DNA of 64,000 bases from Streptomyces sp. NBC_01591 (lineage in GTDB: Bacteria > Actinomycetota > Actinomycetes > Streptomycetales > Streptomycetaceae), in assembly GCF_035918155.1 (NCBI RefSeq), contig NZ_CP109327.1, forward strand, positions 1,426,001-1,490,000, in the 5' to 3' direction. Shown in pieces: positions 17,230 through 25,920 of this stretch (positions are counted from its first letter, which is position 1; every line of letters begins with the position of its first letter). The notes under the pieces are model-generated. The model searched no databases and had not been told where the DNA came from. It was given only the letters and a program-made list of their open reading frames with translations. A program made the position numbers and the translations under genes.

Positions 17230-17985
17230 TCAGCCGGCGGACGGGCCCGGTTTCTCACCCGGTTCCGCCAGGGCCAGCAATTGCTCGGGCGTGACGCCCG
17301 TCGGGATCGGTACCGGAGCAGGGGTACGCAGCGGCGGCTGCCAGCCCTTCTCGGGGTGCCAGCTGCGTACGACACGGGCGGGGGCGCCGGCCACCACCGC
17401 GTGATCGGGCACCTCGCCCCGTACCACCGCTCCCGCGGCGACCACCACATTGCGCCCGAGCGTGGCGCCCGGGAGGATCACCGCTCCGGTGCCGATCCAG
17501 CAGCCCGGCCCGATGGCGACCGGCTCCATGCGGGGCCACTGCCGGCCCACCGGCTCGTGCGGATCGTCGTAACTGTGGTTCGTCGACGTGATGTAGACAT
17601 ACGGCCCGCAGTACGTGTCCGAGCCGATGGTCACCGTGGTGTCGGCGACCACATGGCTGCCGCGGCCGAGCACCACCCCGTCCCCCAGGGTCAGGATCGG
17701 ATCGGGACCGAGGTCCAGGTCGGGCATGAGTCCGGCCGTCAGCGTGACCTGTTCGCCGATCACACAGTGCGAGCCGAGCTCGATCCACCGCTCCCCGAAG
17801 ACCGTGCCCTGCGGAAAAGCCAGCCGGGTGCCCGCGCCGATCCGGCCGAAGCGCAGCGCGCCGGGGCGATCCGCGGTGACGGCGCCTGTCTCCTGCACCC
17901 AGCGCCAGCTGCGGTGGACGGCCCGGGACAGGGCGCGCCGCCGCCAGGCGGCAAGGGAAGAGAACGTGTTCCTGTTCGTCGGCAC
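17230..17985 (-). CDS. Left-handed beta-helix acyltransferase
   Basis: 251 residues with hexapeptide repeats from about 60 to 215 (IGEQVTLTAGLM, LGDGVVLGRGSHVVADTTV, GPGCWIGTGAVILPGATLG and similar). The lid segment TSTNHSYDDP and the end VVAGAPARVV are typical of the DapH/maltose O-acetyltransferase group. It probably moves an acyl group from acyl-CoA to a sugar or small molecule; the substrate is unknown. The GTG at 17985 gives a compact N-terminus, but the ATG at 18021 is also possible. It converges on the interrupted EamA gene with a 19-bp gap. Confidence 0.8.
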   Translation of the reverse strand: MPTNRNTFSSLAAWRRRALSRAVHRSWRWVQETGAVTADRPGALRFGRIGAGTRLAFPQGTVFGERWIELGSHCVIGEQVTLTAGLMPDLDLGPDPILTLGDGVVLGRGSHVVADTTVTIGSDTYCGPYVYITSTNHSYDDPHEPVGRQWPRMEPVAIGPGCWIGTGAVILPGATLGRNVVVAAGAVVRGEVPDHAVVAGAPARVVRSWHPEKGWQPPLRTPAPVPIPTGVTPEQLLALAEPGEKPGPSAG

Positions 17986-18175
17986 TCGCTCACGGTAGTC
18001 GGCGGCGCCCGACCCGATCACCGCGACGACCTGTGATGTTCACCCCACTCGGCCGCGGTCCCCCGACCGTCGCATACCGTTTCTCCGGAGCGATCGACGC
18101 GATCGAACAGCCGCGGCCGGCTGCCGAAACCGGAGAACCGCAGCTGCACGACACCTGAGCACGGAGGAACGGGCG

Positions 18176-18706
18176 ATGGCAGAGCAGGCGTTGATCAGTG
18201 GGATGGGCGGCAAGGAGCCGGACATCGACGTGGATGCCTTCACGGCACCGACCTCGGTCGTCATCGGCGAGATCACGATGGCCGCGGGCTCCAGCGTCTG
18301 GTACCACGCCGTACTGCGCGCCGACTGCGGCCCGATCGCCATCGGGGCCGACAGCAACATCCAGGACAACTGCAGCGTCCATGTCGACCCCGGGTTCCCC
18401 GTCACGGTCGGCGAGCGCGTCTCGGTCGGGCACAACGCCGTGCTCCACGGCTGCACCATCGAGGACGATGTCCTCGTCGGCATGGGCGCCACGGTCCTCA
18501 ACGGCGCCCGTATCGGGGCCGGTTCGCTGATCGCGGCGCAGGCGCTGGTCCCGCAGGGGATGCAGGTGCCTCCGGGCTCGCTGGTCGCCGGTGTCCCCGC
18601 CAAGGTCAAGCGGCAGCTGACCGAGGAGGAGCTGGAAGGCATCAAGTTCAACGCTGTGGGCTATGTGGAGCTCGCCAAGGCGCACCGTCAGGCCCACGAG
18701 GGCTGA
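18176..18706 (+). CDS. Gamma-class carbonic anhydrase-like protein
   Basis: 176 residues of left-handed beta-helix. The three zinc-ligand histidines fit H69 (CSVHVDP), H86 and H91 (VGHNAVLHGC), the spacing of gamma carbonic anhydrases. The tail KVKRQLTEEELEGIK is the usual C-terminal helix. The ATG at 18176 follows GGAGGA by 7 nt. Whether it hydrates CO2 or belongs to the acyltransferase-like side of the family cannot be told from sequence. A hairpin follows the stop. Confidence 0.9.
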   Translation: MAEQALISGMGGKEPDIDVDAFTAPTSVVIGEITMAAGSSVWYHAVLRADCGPIAIGADSNIQDNCSVHVDPGFPVTVGERVSVGHNAVLHGCTIEDDVLVGMGATVLNGARIGAGSLIAAQALVPQGMQVPPGSLVAGVPAKVKRQLTEEELEGIKFNAVGYVELAKAHRQAHEG

Positions 18707-18712
18707 GCGCGG

Positions 18713-18738
18713 CGGGCGGTGCGGAATCGCACCGCCCG
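18713..18738. terminator. Bidirectional terminator hairpin
   Basis: An 11-bp perfect stem (CGGGCGGTGCG / CGCACCGCCCG) with a GAAT loop lies between the convergent carbonic anhydrase and DedA genes. Confidence 0.75.
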
Positions 18739-18759
18739 GTCCGTACCGTCCCCGTCCGG

Positions 18760-19419
18760 TCAGTCCACGGCCGGTACCGTCGCCGGCCCGGGCGCGGAGG
18801 CGGCCGACGACTGCCCCGCCGCCTTCTTGGCCCGGTTCTTCACGATCAGCATCGAGGCGACGCCGATCAGCACCGCGGCCACGAGGCCGAGGTACGAGAA
18901 CCGCTTGAGCCAGGCCTCGGCGACGACTCCCACCGAGTAGATGACGGCCGTGGTGCCGCCCGCCCAGACGATGCCGCCGAACACGTTGGCGATCAGGAAC
19001 TTCCAGTAGGGCATGTGCAGTACGCCGGCCAGCGGACCCGCGAAGATCCTAAGCAGCGCCACGAAGCGGCCGAAGAACACCGTCCACATGCCCCACTTCT
19101 CGAACGACCGCTCCGCCATCGCGATCTGGCTCTCGCCGAAGTGCTTGGGGAACTTCCCGCCCAGCCGGACCAGTAGCGGCCGTCCGCCCTTGCGGCCGAT
19201 GGCGTATCCGATCGAGTCACCGACGATCGCGCCGGCCGAGGCGCAGGCGCCGACCATCCACGGGTTGATTCCGTCATGCCCGGCGGCCAGGAGCGCCGCG
19301 CTGATCAGGACGATCTCGCCCGGCAGCGGAATACCGAGGCTCTCCAGCCCGATGACCGCGGCCACCAGGGCGTAGACGCTGATCGCGGGGATGGTCTCCA
19401 GCCATTCCTGGATGTGCAA
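18760..19419 (-). CDS. DedA family membrane protein
   Basis: 219 residues with four to five hydrophobic segments and the DedA signature: LPGEIVLISAALLAA near the N-terminus, GDSIGYAIGRKGG and VFFGRFVALLRIFAGPLAGV. DedA proteins are inner-membrane proteins implicated in lipid-carrier recycling and membrane potential. The start is TTG at 19419; GGAGGA lies 7 nt upstream, which decides it. The C-terminal 25 residues are an Ala/Pro-rich cytoplasmic tail. Confidence 0.88.
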   Translation of the reverse strand: MHIQEWLETIPAISVYALVAAVIGLESLGIPLPGEIVLISAALLAAGHDGINPWMVGACASAGAIVGDSIGYAIGRKGGRPLLVRLGGKFPKHFGESQIAMAERSFEKWGMWTVFFGRFVALLRIFAGPLAGVLHMPYWKFLIANVFGGIVWAGGTTAVIYSVGVVAEAWLKRFSYLGLVAAVLIGVASMLIVKNRAKKAAGQSSAASAPGPATVPAVD

Positions 19420-19517
19420 CGCCGGTTCCTCCCGTAACTGATGCCTGTTGCCCGCCGGGCAACTCCTCGGCGCACGGCGGGAAGCCTACCTGTCCCGCCA
19501 GTTGCCCGGACAGCGCG

Positions 19518-19552
19518 AAAAGCCGCCACGCGCCCTCTCGGGGGTGCGTGGC
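19518..19552 (-). terminator. Rho-independent terminator of the thioesterase gene
   Basis: Read on the minus strand, GCCACGC and GCGTGGC form a 7-bp stem (19546-19552 with 19525-19531), with extra pairing inside, followed by GGCTTTT. It lies 25 bp after the thioesterase stop, and its T-run is unusual for this window. Confidence 0.75.
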
Positions 19553-19576
19553 AGCCCTTCGCGGAACCGGCCGGGA

Positions 19577-20029
19577 TCAGGCGTTGGGACGCAGTGTCCA
19601 GACGACCGTCATCTCACCGGTCACCGCGCCGTCCGCGCGCTGGATCTCGATGGCCACGGGGAACTCCGGCCGCTTGCCCTCGTCGAGTTCGGCGACGACA
19701 TCGGCCACCGGGCGGCCGAGGGTCGCCGTCGCGGTGACGACTCCCTTGGCCAGCTTCTTGTAGCCGATCTCCGCCTTCACCGCGAGCGGCACGGCACGCG
19801 ACATCTGGTCACCGAAGGCGGCGATGACGATCGCTCCGCTCGCCGATTCCGCCAGCGTGAACATCGCTCCGGCGTGCGGTCCGCCGATGTGGTTGTGGTA
19901 CTCGGCCTGGTCCGGCAGGCGGACGACCGCGCGCTCGGCGGTCGTCTCCAGGAACTCGAGATTGAGGGTCCGGGCCATCGGAACCGTCGCGACGAGCATC
20001 TCGCCGACGGTCATCTGTTCAGCACTCAT
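19577..20029 (-). CDS. Hotdog-fold thioesterase-like protein (PaaI/DUF4442)
   Basis: 150 residues with the hotdog core: YHNHIGGPHAGAMFTLAESA is the catalytic-helix segment, followed by VKAEIGYKKLAKG and VTATATL strands. Proteins of this type hydrolyse acyl-CoA thioesters; chain specificity is unknown. The ATG at 20029 starts MSAEQMTVGEML. It is a single-gene unit ended by the hairpin at 19518-19552. Confidence 0.82.
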   Translation of the reverse strand: MSAEQMTVGEMLVATVPMARTLNLEFLETTAERAVVRLPDQAEYHNHIGGPHAGAMFTLAESASGAIVIAAFGDQMSRAVPLAVKAEIGYKKLAKGVVTATATLGRPVADVVAELDEGKRPEFPVAIEIQRADGAVTGEMTVVWTLRPNA

Positions 20030-20167
20030 GGCCAGATGTTACTCATGAGTAGAACTCTTTGACCATCCCCGTCGTCCCCCGGCGCCCCTCCTTGATCACG
20101 TCCTTCACCGTCCGCACACGGGGGCGGGCGTAGCAGACCGGCCACCACCCCTCTATCGTTACTCGCC

Positions 20168-21238
20168 ATGTGGCCAGGACAGCAGCCGCCCGGGGGCGAG
20201 CAAAACCCGCAGGACCAGAATCAGAACCCGTACCAGCAGCCGGGGTACCAGCAGCCGAATCCCTATCAGCAGCCGGGATATCAGCAGCAGGGCCAGCCCG
20301 GACAACAGCCGGGGCATCCGCAGCAGGGCCAGCAGCCCGGCTATCCGCAGCCGAACCCGTACCAGCAGCCGACCGTGCCGCAGTACGCGGTACCCGGCCC
20401 GCCCGGTAGCCCGCAGCCCGGCGACAACAACAACAACAAGAAGAAGACCACCGCCGTCGCGATCGTCGCGGCCACCGCTGTCGTCGTGGCCGCCGTGGTG
20501 ACCGGTGTTGTCGTGATGAACAAGGACGACAAGGGCAAGGACGTCGCCGACGGCAAGCAGTCGTCGGCCCCCGTCAAGCCGTCCGGGTCCGCCTCCACCG
20601 AGGCGAACCCGCGCGGCGACGAGGGGGACCCCAAGCCCCTCATCCCCGGGTGGAAGGTCGTCACCAATCCCAAGTGGGGCACGCGGTTCGACGTGCCCGG
20701 CGACTGGGAGGTCGGGACGCCCGGCACGTTCTCGTACTTCGAGGACGACAAGAAGGGCGACGGCTCGCCCCTCATCGGTTTCTCCGCGCCGTCGTACTTC
20801 CAGAAGAAGTGGTGCGTGGCCGACTCCGACAAGGACGGCACCTCCGAGGACATGAGCCTCGCGAGCGCCGGCACCAGGGGCGCCCAGGGCGCCACCGACG
20901 CCGCCAAGAACGCCCACAGCGAGGCCGGCACCTGGGCGTGGGCCGCCTACGCGCAGCACATGCCGCAGAGCACCATCAAGTTCACCGACGCCAAGCAGTA
21001 CACCACCAAGTCGGGGCTCACCGGCCAGGTCGTCACCGCCACCGCTCCGAATGTCACGAAGCGTAAGAAGTGCGACAGCGACGGCAAGACGATCGCCTTC
21101 ACCTTCAAGAACAAGAAGGGTGAGTTCGCGTCCTGGGTCCTGTACGGAGCCGATTCCGTCAAGGACGAACTCCCGGACACGACGATCCAGCAGATCCTCA
21201 GCACGGTTCGGCTGGTGGACGTCGTCAAGTCCGACTGA
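20168..21238 (+). CDS. Membrane-anchored extracellular protein with Gln/Pro-rich N-terminus
   Basis: 356 residues. Residues 1-85 are repetitive Gln/Pro/Tyr/Gly (units such as NPYQQPGYQQ) and presumably cytoplasmic and disordered. A lysine patch and one transmembrane helix follow at about 95-118. The rest (about 160-355) is a folded domain with two cysteines far apart (WCVAD and KKCDSDG) that may be a disulfide on the outside. This layout is common among Streptomyces proteins of unknown function. It stands alone between divergent and co-directional neighbours. Confidence 0.7.
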   Translation: MWPGQQPPGGEQNPQDQNQNPYQQPGYQQPNPYQQPGYQQQGQPGQQPGHPQQGQQPGYPQPNPYQQPTVPQYAVPGPPGSPQPGDNNNNKKKTTAVAIVAATAVVVAAVVTGVVVMNKDDKGKDVADGKQSSAPVKPSGSASTEANPRGDEGDPKPLIPGWKVVTNPKWGTRFDVPGDWEVGTPGTFSYFEDDKKGDGSPLIGFSAPSYFQKKWCVADSDKDGTSEDMSLASAGTRGAQGATDAAKNAHSEAGTWAWAAYAQHMPQSTIKFTDAKQYTTKSGLTGQVVTATAPNVTKRKKCDSDGKTIAFTFKNKKGEFASWVLYGADSVKDELPDTTIQQILSTVRLVDVVKSD

Positions 21239-21300
21239 CCCGCTTGGCCTCTCCCGGAAAGCAGTTGGCACGGCGGGGGTGCGGCAGCGATAGTCCCCTG

Positions 21301-22599
21301 GTGACCGTCGCCTCCGCCCCCTCATCCCGTCCGCTGTACCCCGGCCGCAACTACCGTCTGCTGACCGCCGCCGCGATCATCACGGGCCTGGGTACCCATG
21401 GCGCGCTGATCGCGGCGGCGTTCGCCGTTCTGCAGGCGGGCGGTGACGGCGGCGACGTCGGTCTGGTGGCCGCCGCCAGAACCGCGCCCCTGGTGCTCTT
21501 CCTGCTGATCGGCGGGGCGATCGCGGACCGGTTGCCGCGCCACCGGGTGATGGTCGCGGCGAACACCCTCAACTGCCTCTCACAGGCAGCGTTCGCCTGG
21601 CTGGTCCTGGCCGGTGATCCGAAGCTGTGGCAGATGATGCTGCTCACCGCGTTGTGCGGCACCGGGCAGGCGTTCTTCAACCCGGCGGCCGAGGGCATGC
21701 TGATGTCCAGCGTCAGCCGTGAGCAGGCGAGTCGCGCCTTCGCGCTGTTCCGGATGGCCATGCAGGGCGCGACGATCGGTGGTGCGGCGCTCGGTGGTGC
21801 CATGATCGCGGCGATGGACCCGGGCTGGGTGCTGGCCATCGATGCCGTGGCCTTCGCGGTGGCGGGCGCGCTGCGCGCGTTCCTGGACGTCAGCCACATT
21901 CCCCCGCGCGCGCCGGGCGGCGGTCTGCTCGCCGATCTGCGGGACGGCTGGCAGGAGTTCGTCGGCCGCCCCTGGCTGTGGAGCATCGTGGCGCAGTTCT
22001 CTGTGGTGGTCGCCGCGGTGGGTGCGGCCGAGTCGGTGTACGGTCCGCTGGTCGCCCGGGACGAGCTCGGTGGTGCCCGCCCCTGGGGCTTCGCGCTCGC
22101 CGCGTTCGGGGCCGGCACCTTGGGCGGGGCGCTGCTGATGATGCGCTGGAAGCCCCGGCGGCTGCTGCTGGCCGGAACGCTCTGCGTCTTCCCGCTGGCG
22201 CTGCCGTCGGCGGGCCTCGCGGTGCCGTTGCCGGTGGCCTGGCTCTGCGCGGTGATGTTCGTCAGCGGCGTCGCCATCGAGGTGTTCGGGGTCTCGTGGA
22301 TGACGGCCATGCATCAGGAGATCCCGGAGGAGAAGCTCTCGCGCGTCTCGGCGTACGACTGGTTCGGCTCGGTGGCGATGATGCCGGTGGCCACCGCGCT
22401 CGCCGGTCCGGTGGAGTCGCTGGTCGGGCGGAGCGAGGCCCTGTGGGGCTGTGCTGCGCTGATCGTGCTGGTCACCGGGGCCGTGCTGTTCGTACCCGAG
22501 GTACGCGGTCTGACCCGGGCCCCCGTCACCACCGAGGTGGCGAAGGCCCCGGCACCGGCCTCAGCCGATGCTGAAGGCTCCGTCGGGCGGCTCGGGTGA
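21301..22599 (+). CDS. MFS transporter (enterobactin-exporter-like group)
   Basis: 432 residues with about twelve hydrophobic helices. RNYRLLTAAAIITGLGTHGA opens helix 1, and the loop between helices 2 and 3 is ADRLPRHRVMVAANT, the standard MFS motif A variant. The layout resembles MFS_3 drug or siderophore exporters; the substrate is unknown. The GTG at 21301 was chosen because the longer frame lacks a ribosome site and adds a tail unlike the family. Its 3' end overlaps the convergent spermidine synthase-like gene by 39 bp. Confidence 0.83.
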   Translation: MTVASAPSSRPLYPGRNYRLLTAAAIITGLGTHGALIAAAFAVLQAGGDGGDVGLVAAARTAPLVLFLLIGGAIADRLPRHRVMVAANTLNCLSQAAFAWLVLAGDPKLWQMMLLTALCGTGQAFFNPAAEGMLMSSVSREQASRAFALFRMAMQGATIGGAALGGAMIAAMDPGWVLAIDAVAFAVAGALRAFLDVSHIPPRAPGGGLLADLRDGWQEFVGRPWLWSIVAQFSVVVAAVGAAESVYGPLVARDELGGARPWGFALAAFGAGTLGGALLMMRWKPRRLLLAGTLCVFPLALPSAGLAVPLPVAWLCAVMFVSGVAIEVFGVSWMTAMHQEIPEEKLSRVSAYDWFGSVAMMPVATALAGPVESLVGRSEALWGCAALIVLVTGAVLFVPEVRGLTRAPVTTEVAKAPAPASADAEGSVGRLG

Positions 22600-23406
22600 G
22601 GCGACCGCTTCACCGTCCCTGACCGGCCGGGCGGCTCCGGCGAGCCGGTCCAGCGCGGCACCGTACTCGACCCTGGCGGGGAAGGCGTCGGCGGCGCAGC
22701 GGCGGGTCAGCGTCGCGGTGTCGATGGGGCTCGGGGAGGCGACGAGGACGAGGTTGCCGAAGCGCCGGCCGCGCAGCACCGCTGGTTCGGCGATCAGCGC
22801 GAGTTCCTCGAAGACGGCCGCGAAGGTGGCCAGTTGGGAGCGGAGGAAGCCGAAGGGCGCACCGTCCGCGAGGTTGGCGGCGTAGATTCCGTGGTCCCGC
22901 AGCGACCGGCGGGCAGCCTGCGCGTACTCGACGGTGGTGAGGTGGGCGGGTACCCGGGAGCCGCCGAAGACATCCGCGATCAGGATGTCGAGGGAGCCGG
23001 GCGCGGTCCGTTCCAGCCGGGTGCGGGCGTCCGTGCCGTGCACGGTGATCCCGCTGCCGTCGGGGACCGGCAGCTGCTCGGCGACCAGTTCGAGGAGCCC
23101 GAGGTCGGCCTCGGCTACGTCCTGGCGGGAGCCGGGCCGGGTCGCGGCGGTGTAGCGGGGCAGGGTGAGCGCACCGCCGCCGAGATGGAGCAGGTCCAGC
23201 GGTGCGCCCGGTGCCGCCACGCAGTCGACGACATGGGCGAGCCGTCGGGCGTACTCGAACTCGAGATGGTCCGGCGCGTCGAGGTCGACGTAGGACTGCG
23301 GCGCGCCGTCGACGGTGAGCAGCCAGGCCCTGTCCCGGTCCACGTCGGGGAGAAGTCTGGCGGTGCCCTGGTCCACGTCCCGGATGACCGGTATCGAGTC
23401 GTTCAC
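22561..23406 (-). CDS. Spermidine synthase-like methyltransferase-fold protein
   Basis: 281 residues with the SpeE-type Rossmann fold: DLLHLGGGALTLPRYTAATR is the nucleotide loop, EADLGLLELV follows strand 2, and DILIADVFGGSRVP replaces the usual catalytic aspartate region. QSYVDLDAPDHLEFEYARRL matches the N-terminal gate of spermidine synthases. Actinobacterial members are often called fused MFS/spermidine synthase but this one lacks the transporter half. True aminopropyl transfer is doubtful. The start is GTG at 23406. Confidence 0.75.
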   Translation of the reverse strand: MNDSIPVIRDVDQGTARLLPDVDRDRAWLLTVDGAPQSYVDLDAPDHLEFEYARRLAHVVDCVAAPGAPLDLLHLGGGALTLPRYTAATRPGSRQDVAEADLGLLELVAEQLPVPDGSGITVHGTDARTRLERTAPGSLDILIADVFGGSRVPAHLTTVEYAQAARRSLRDHGIYAANLADGAPFGFLRSQLATFAAVFEELALIAEPAVLRGRRFGNLVLVASPSPIDTATLTRRCAADAFPARVEYGAALDRLAGAARPVRDGEAVASPEPPDGAFSIG

Positions 23407-23428
23407 TCCCCCATTGTGGGGTGCCGGA

Positions 23429-24274
23429 TCAGCTGCTCAGGACCGCGGCCACGGCTTCGGTGTGTGCCGCCGACTGGGCGAGCCCGGCGCGGGCTGCCGC
23501 GGCCCGGCAGTTCGGGTCGAGGGGGTTGCGGCCGAATGCCTTCTTCGCCGCGGCGTCCGGGGTGATGACCTCGACACGGGCACCGTTCGCGGCGAGCCCG
23601 GCCGCCTGCGAGCGCGGCGAGGCGATGGCCTTGTTGCCACTGGCCGACGGAGCGATGACGACGACGCGTCCGTAACCGGCGGCGAGCTGGGCGTTGGCCG
23701 TGGAGTGCACGCCGCCGTCGATCCAGCACCGACCCCCGACGCGGGCGACGGGCCACACGCCGGGGACCGCGGAACTCGCGGTGACGGCGTCGACGAGCGA
23801 CACGCCGCTGTCCTTGTCGAACGTGTGGAGTTCGCCGGTCGTGGCGTCGACGGCGGTGATGCGCAGGGGACGTTCCGGCCACTCGGGCGACAGGAGACGG
23901 CTCGCGACGGCTTCGCGCCGCTGTTCCTCGGTGACACCGAGCCGGGCGTCCTGCGCGATCCTGCCCAGCTTCCGGCCGTACGCCTCGGGGGTCCGGGCGG
24001 ACAGTACGGCCCCCGCGTATCGCAGCAGCGTGAGCGTGCCGAGCTTGCCGCCGGTCACACCCTGCGGATCGGCGAGCTGGATTTCGTAGAGCTCGGGAAG
24101 GCCGAGCAGTCCGGAGGCCAGCTGTGCGCCGACCACCGCTCCCGCCGAGCTGCCGATGATCAGATCCGCCGCGGAGAGGTCCACACCCGACTTCGCGAGC
24201 CCGTGCAGGATTCCGGTCTCCCAGGCGCTGCCGGTGACACCGCCGGAACCCAGTACCAGTGCTGTGTCTGTCAT
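23429..24274 (-). CDS. Patatin-like phospholipase
   Basis: 281 residues with all patatin landmarks: oxyanion loop GSGGVTG at 9-15, nucleophile elbow GSSAGA with Ser43, and the catalytic Asp186 in WIDGGVHS. Patatins are Ser-Asp dyad lipid acyl hydrolases; no signal peptide is seen, so it is probably cytoplasmic. The ATG at 24274 is preferred over 24292. Its promoter region must be very short because the tuf3 terminator lies just upstream. Confidence 0.88.
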   Translation of the reverse strand: MTDTALVLGSGGVTGSAWETGILHGLAKSGVDLSAADLIIGSSAGAVVGAQLASGLLGLPELYEIQLADPQGVTGGKLGTLTLLRYAGAVLSARTPEAYGRKLGRIAQDARLGVTEEQRREAVASRLLSPEWPERPLRITAVDATTGELHTFDKDSGVSLVDAVTASSAVPGVWPVARVGGRCWIDGGVHSTANAQLAAGYGRVVVIAPSASGNKAIASPRSQAAGLAANGARVEVITPDAAAKKAFGRNPLDPNCRAAAARAGLAQSAAHTEAVAAVLSS

Positions 24275-24298
24275 TCCGCCAGTCTCGCGCACGGTGCC

Positions 24299-24333
24299 GG
24301 GCCCGCCTCCCGTGGGGTACGGGAGGCGGGCCC
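24299..24333 (-). terminator. Strong terminator downstream of tuf3
   Basis: A perfect 15-bp stem (24299-24313 with 24319-24333, arm GGGCCCGCCTCCCGT) and 5-nt loop lies 16 bp after the tuf3 stop. It is also within 25 bp of the patatin start, so it should insulate the two genes. Confidence 0.85.
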
Positions 24334-24348
24334 TTGGTGCGTCGCGGC

Positions 24349-25524
24349 TCAGAGCAGTCCGGTGACGGTGCCGGCGCCGACCGTGCGGCCACCCTCCCGG
24401 ATCGCGAAGCCGAGTCCGCTCTCCAGCGGGACGTCACGTCCCAGCTCGACGGTCAGGTCGACCGTGTCGCCCGGGCGCGCCACCGCCACCGCACCGAGGT
24501 CGACGTCGCCGACGACGTCCGCGGTGCGGATGTAGAACTGCGGCCGGTAGCCGGTGGTCACCGGGGTGGTCCGGCCGCCCTCCCGCGCCGACAGGATGTA
24601 CACCTGCGCGGTGAAGCGACGGCTCGGTGCCACGCTGCCCGGCGCCGCGACCACATGGCCGCGGCGGACCCGGTCTCGCTCCACCCCTCGCAGCAGCAGA
24701 GCCACGTTGTCGCCGGCCTCCGCGGACTCCATCGGCTTCCCGAAGGTCTCCAGCCCGGTGACGACCGTCTCGATGTCCGGGTCCGGTCCGAGCACCGAGA
24801 CCCGGTCGCCGGTACGGACGGTGCCGCGCTCCACGGCTCCGGTGACGACGGTGCCCCGGCCGGTGATGGTCAGGACGTTCTCCACCGACAACAGGAACGG
24901 CGCGTCGGTGTAGCGGACCGGCATCGGCACGTACGTGTCGACCGCGTCCAGCAGCGCCTCGACGGCCGCGGTCCAGCGCGGGTCGCCCTCCAGTGCCTTG
25001 AGGCCCGACACCCGCACGACGGGAACGGCGTCACCGCCGTAACCGTGCGCGGTGAGCAGCTCGCGGACCTCCAGCTCGACCAGGTCGGTCAGCTCGGGGT
25101 CACCCGCGTCCGCCTTGTTGAGGGCGACGACGATGTGGTCGACGCCCACCTGACGGGCGAGCAGCACGTGCTCGGCGGTCTGCGGCATGATCCCGTCGAG
25201 CGCGGAGACGACCAGGATCGCCCCGTCGAGCTGGGCGGCGCCGGTGACCATGTTCTTGATGTAGTCGGCGTGCCCCGGCATGTCGACATGCGCGTAGTGG
25301 CGGGTGTCGGTCTCGTACTCGACGTGCGCGATGTTGATGGTGATGCCGCGCTGCGTCTCCTCCGGCGCCCGGTCGATCCGCTCGAACGGGACGAACGTGC
25401 CGGTCCCGCGGTCGCTGAGGACCTTGGTGATGGCGGCGGTCAGGGTGGTCTTGCCGTGGTCGACGTGGCCCATGGTGCCGATGTTGAGGTGGGGCTTGGT
25501 GCGCACGTATGCCGTCTTGGGCAT
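24349..25524 (-). CDS. tuf3: Elongation factor Tu, divergent third copy (EF-Tu3)
   Basis: 391 residues of EF-Tu with all GTPase motifs: GHVDHGKT (G1), DMPGHADYI (G3), NKADAG (G4) and SGLKAL (G5). It is not the housekeeping EF-Tu1, which starts differently. The beginning [20 protein letters not shown] and the ending [18 protein letters not shown] match the divergent EF-Tu3 of Streptomyces coelicolor and S. ramocissimus as I recall it. EF-Tu3 is a minor, conditionally expressed copy reported to resist EF-Tu-targeting antibiotics. It is monocistronic and not near rpsG/fusA. AAGGA lies 7 nt before the ATG, and a GC-rich hairpin lies in its leader. Confidence 0.93.
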   Translation of the reverse strand: MPKTAYVRTKPHLNIGTMGHVDHGKTTLTAAITKVLSDRGTGTFVPFERIDRAPEETQRGITINIAHVEYETDTRHYAHVDMPGHADYIKNMVTGAAQLDGAILVVSALDGIMPQTAEHVLLARQVGVDHIVVALNKADAGDPELTDLVELEVRELLTAHGYGGDAVPVVRVSGLKALEGDPRWTAAVEALLDAVDTYVPMPVRYTDAPFLLSVENVLTITGRGTVVTGAVERGTVRTGDRVSVLGPDPDIETVVTGLETFGKPMESAEAGDNVALLLRGVERDRVRRGHVVAAPGSVAPSRRFTAQVYILSAREGGRTTPVTTGYRPQFYIRTADVVGDVDLGAVAVARPGDTVDLTVELGRDVPLESGLGFAIREGGRTVGAGTVTGLL

Positions 25525-25575
25525 GGTTCATTCCTTGGTGCTCGAAGCTGAGAGAGAAGACCCCAGGGCCCCGCC

Positions 25576-25618
25576 GACCCTCCCCTTGCGGGGTCCGCCG
25601 GACTGTCGGGGGAGGGTC
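25576..25618 (-). promoter_or_regulatory. GC-rich hairpin in the tuf3 leader
   Basis: GACCCTCCCC (25576-25585) pairs with GGGGAGGGTC (25609-25618), 10 bp, enclosing an alternative CCCC-TTGC-GGGG stem-loop at 25582-25593. It sits 52-94 nt upstream of the tuf3 start. It could be a terminator for upstream transcription or an attenuator; sequence alone cannot decide. The rest of the gap 25525-25920 shows only the small reading frame listed next. Confidence 0.55.
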
Positions 25619-25766
25619 AGCTTCGGGCGCCGCCGATGGGCGCTGCGGCAGCGGTGAACGCTGCTGCGATGATGGGGCTCACGGCAGCCTTCGGCGCGTC
25701 CGCGACTGCGGACGGCGCTGCGGGGAAGGCGTACCGGAACATGGGTCGATCATGTCCGACGGGCAT
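25617..25766 (-). CDS. Possible 49-residue leader ORF upstream of tuf3
   Basis: An ATG at 25766 (or 25742) opens a short frame with mostly G/C third positions that ends in TGA overlapping the base of the tuf3 leader hairpin. The product is Ala/Pro-rich (MFRYAFPAAPSAVADAPKAA near the second start). There is no good ribosome site, and the GC-rich sequence gives chance frames easily. If translated, its position just before the hairpin would suit a leader peptide. I do not recognise it. Confidence 0.25.
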   Translation of the reverse strand: MPVGHDRPMFRYAFPAAPSAVADAPKAAVSPIIAAAFTAAAAPIGGARS

Positions 25767-25920
25767 GGCCACGTCGAATGGTTTTCCGGCGGACACCGCG
25801 GTCCCGGCAAGGGAGTTCGGCCCGCGCCGGCGGCCGGGGCGGGCGACGGGCGGGCATTGGCTGCCCGCCTCCTGCCGCGCACTACGGCGATCACACACCG
25901 GCGTCGGTTACTCTCCCCGC

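Noticed and set aside
20168..20400. CRISPR-like repeats in the Gln/Pro-rich gene start
   Set aside because: The repeated units are coding codons for NPYQQPGYQQ-type segments with no spacers; no CRISPR array is present in the window.
25617..25766. Small Ala/Pro-rich frame upstream of tuf3 as a RiPP precursor
   Set aside because: No modification enzyme, core motif or cysteine/serine pattern is nearby; kept only as a low-confidence leader frame.
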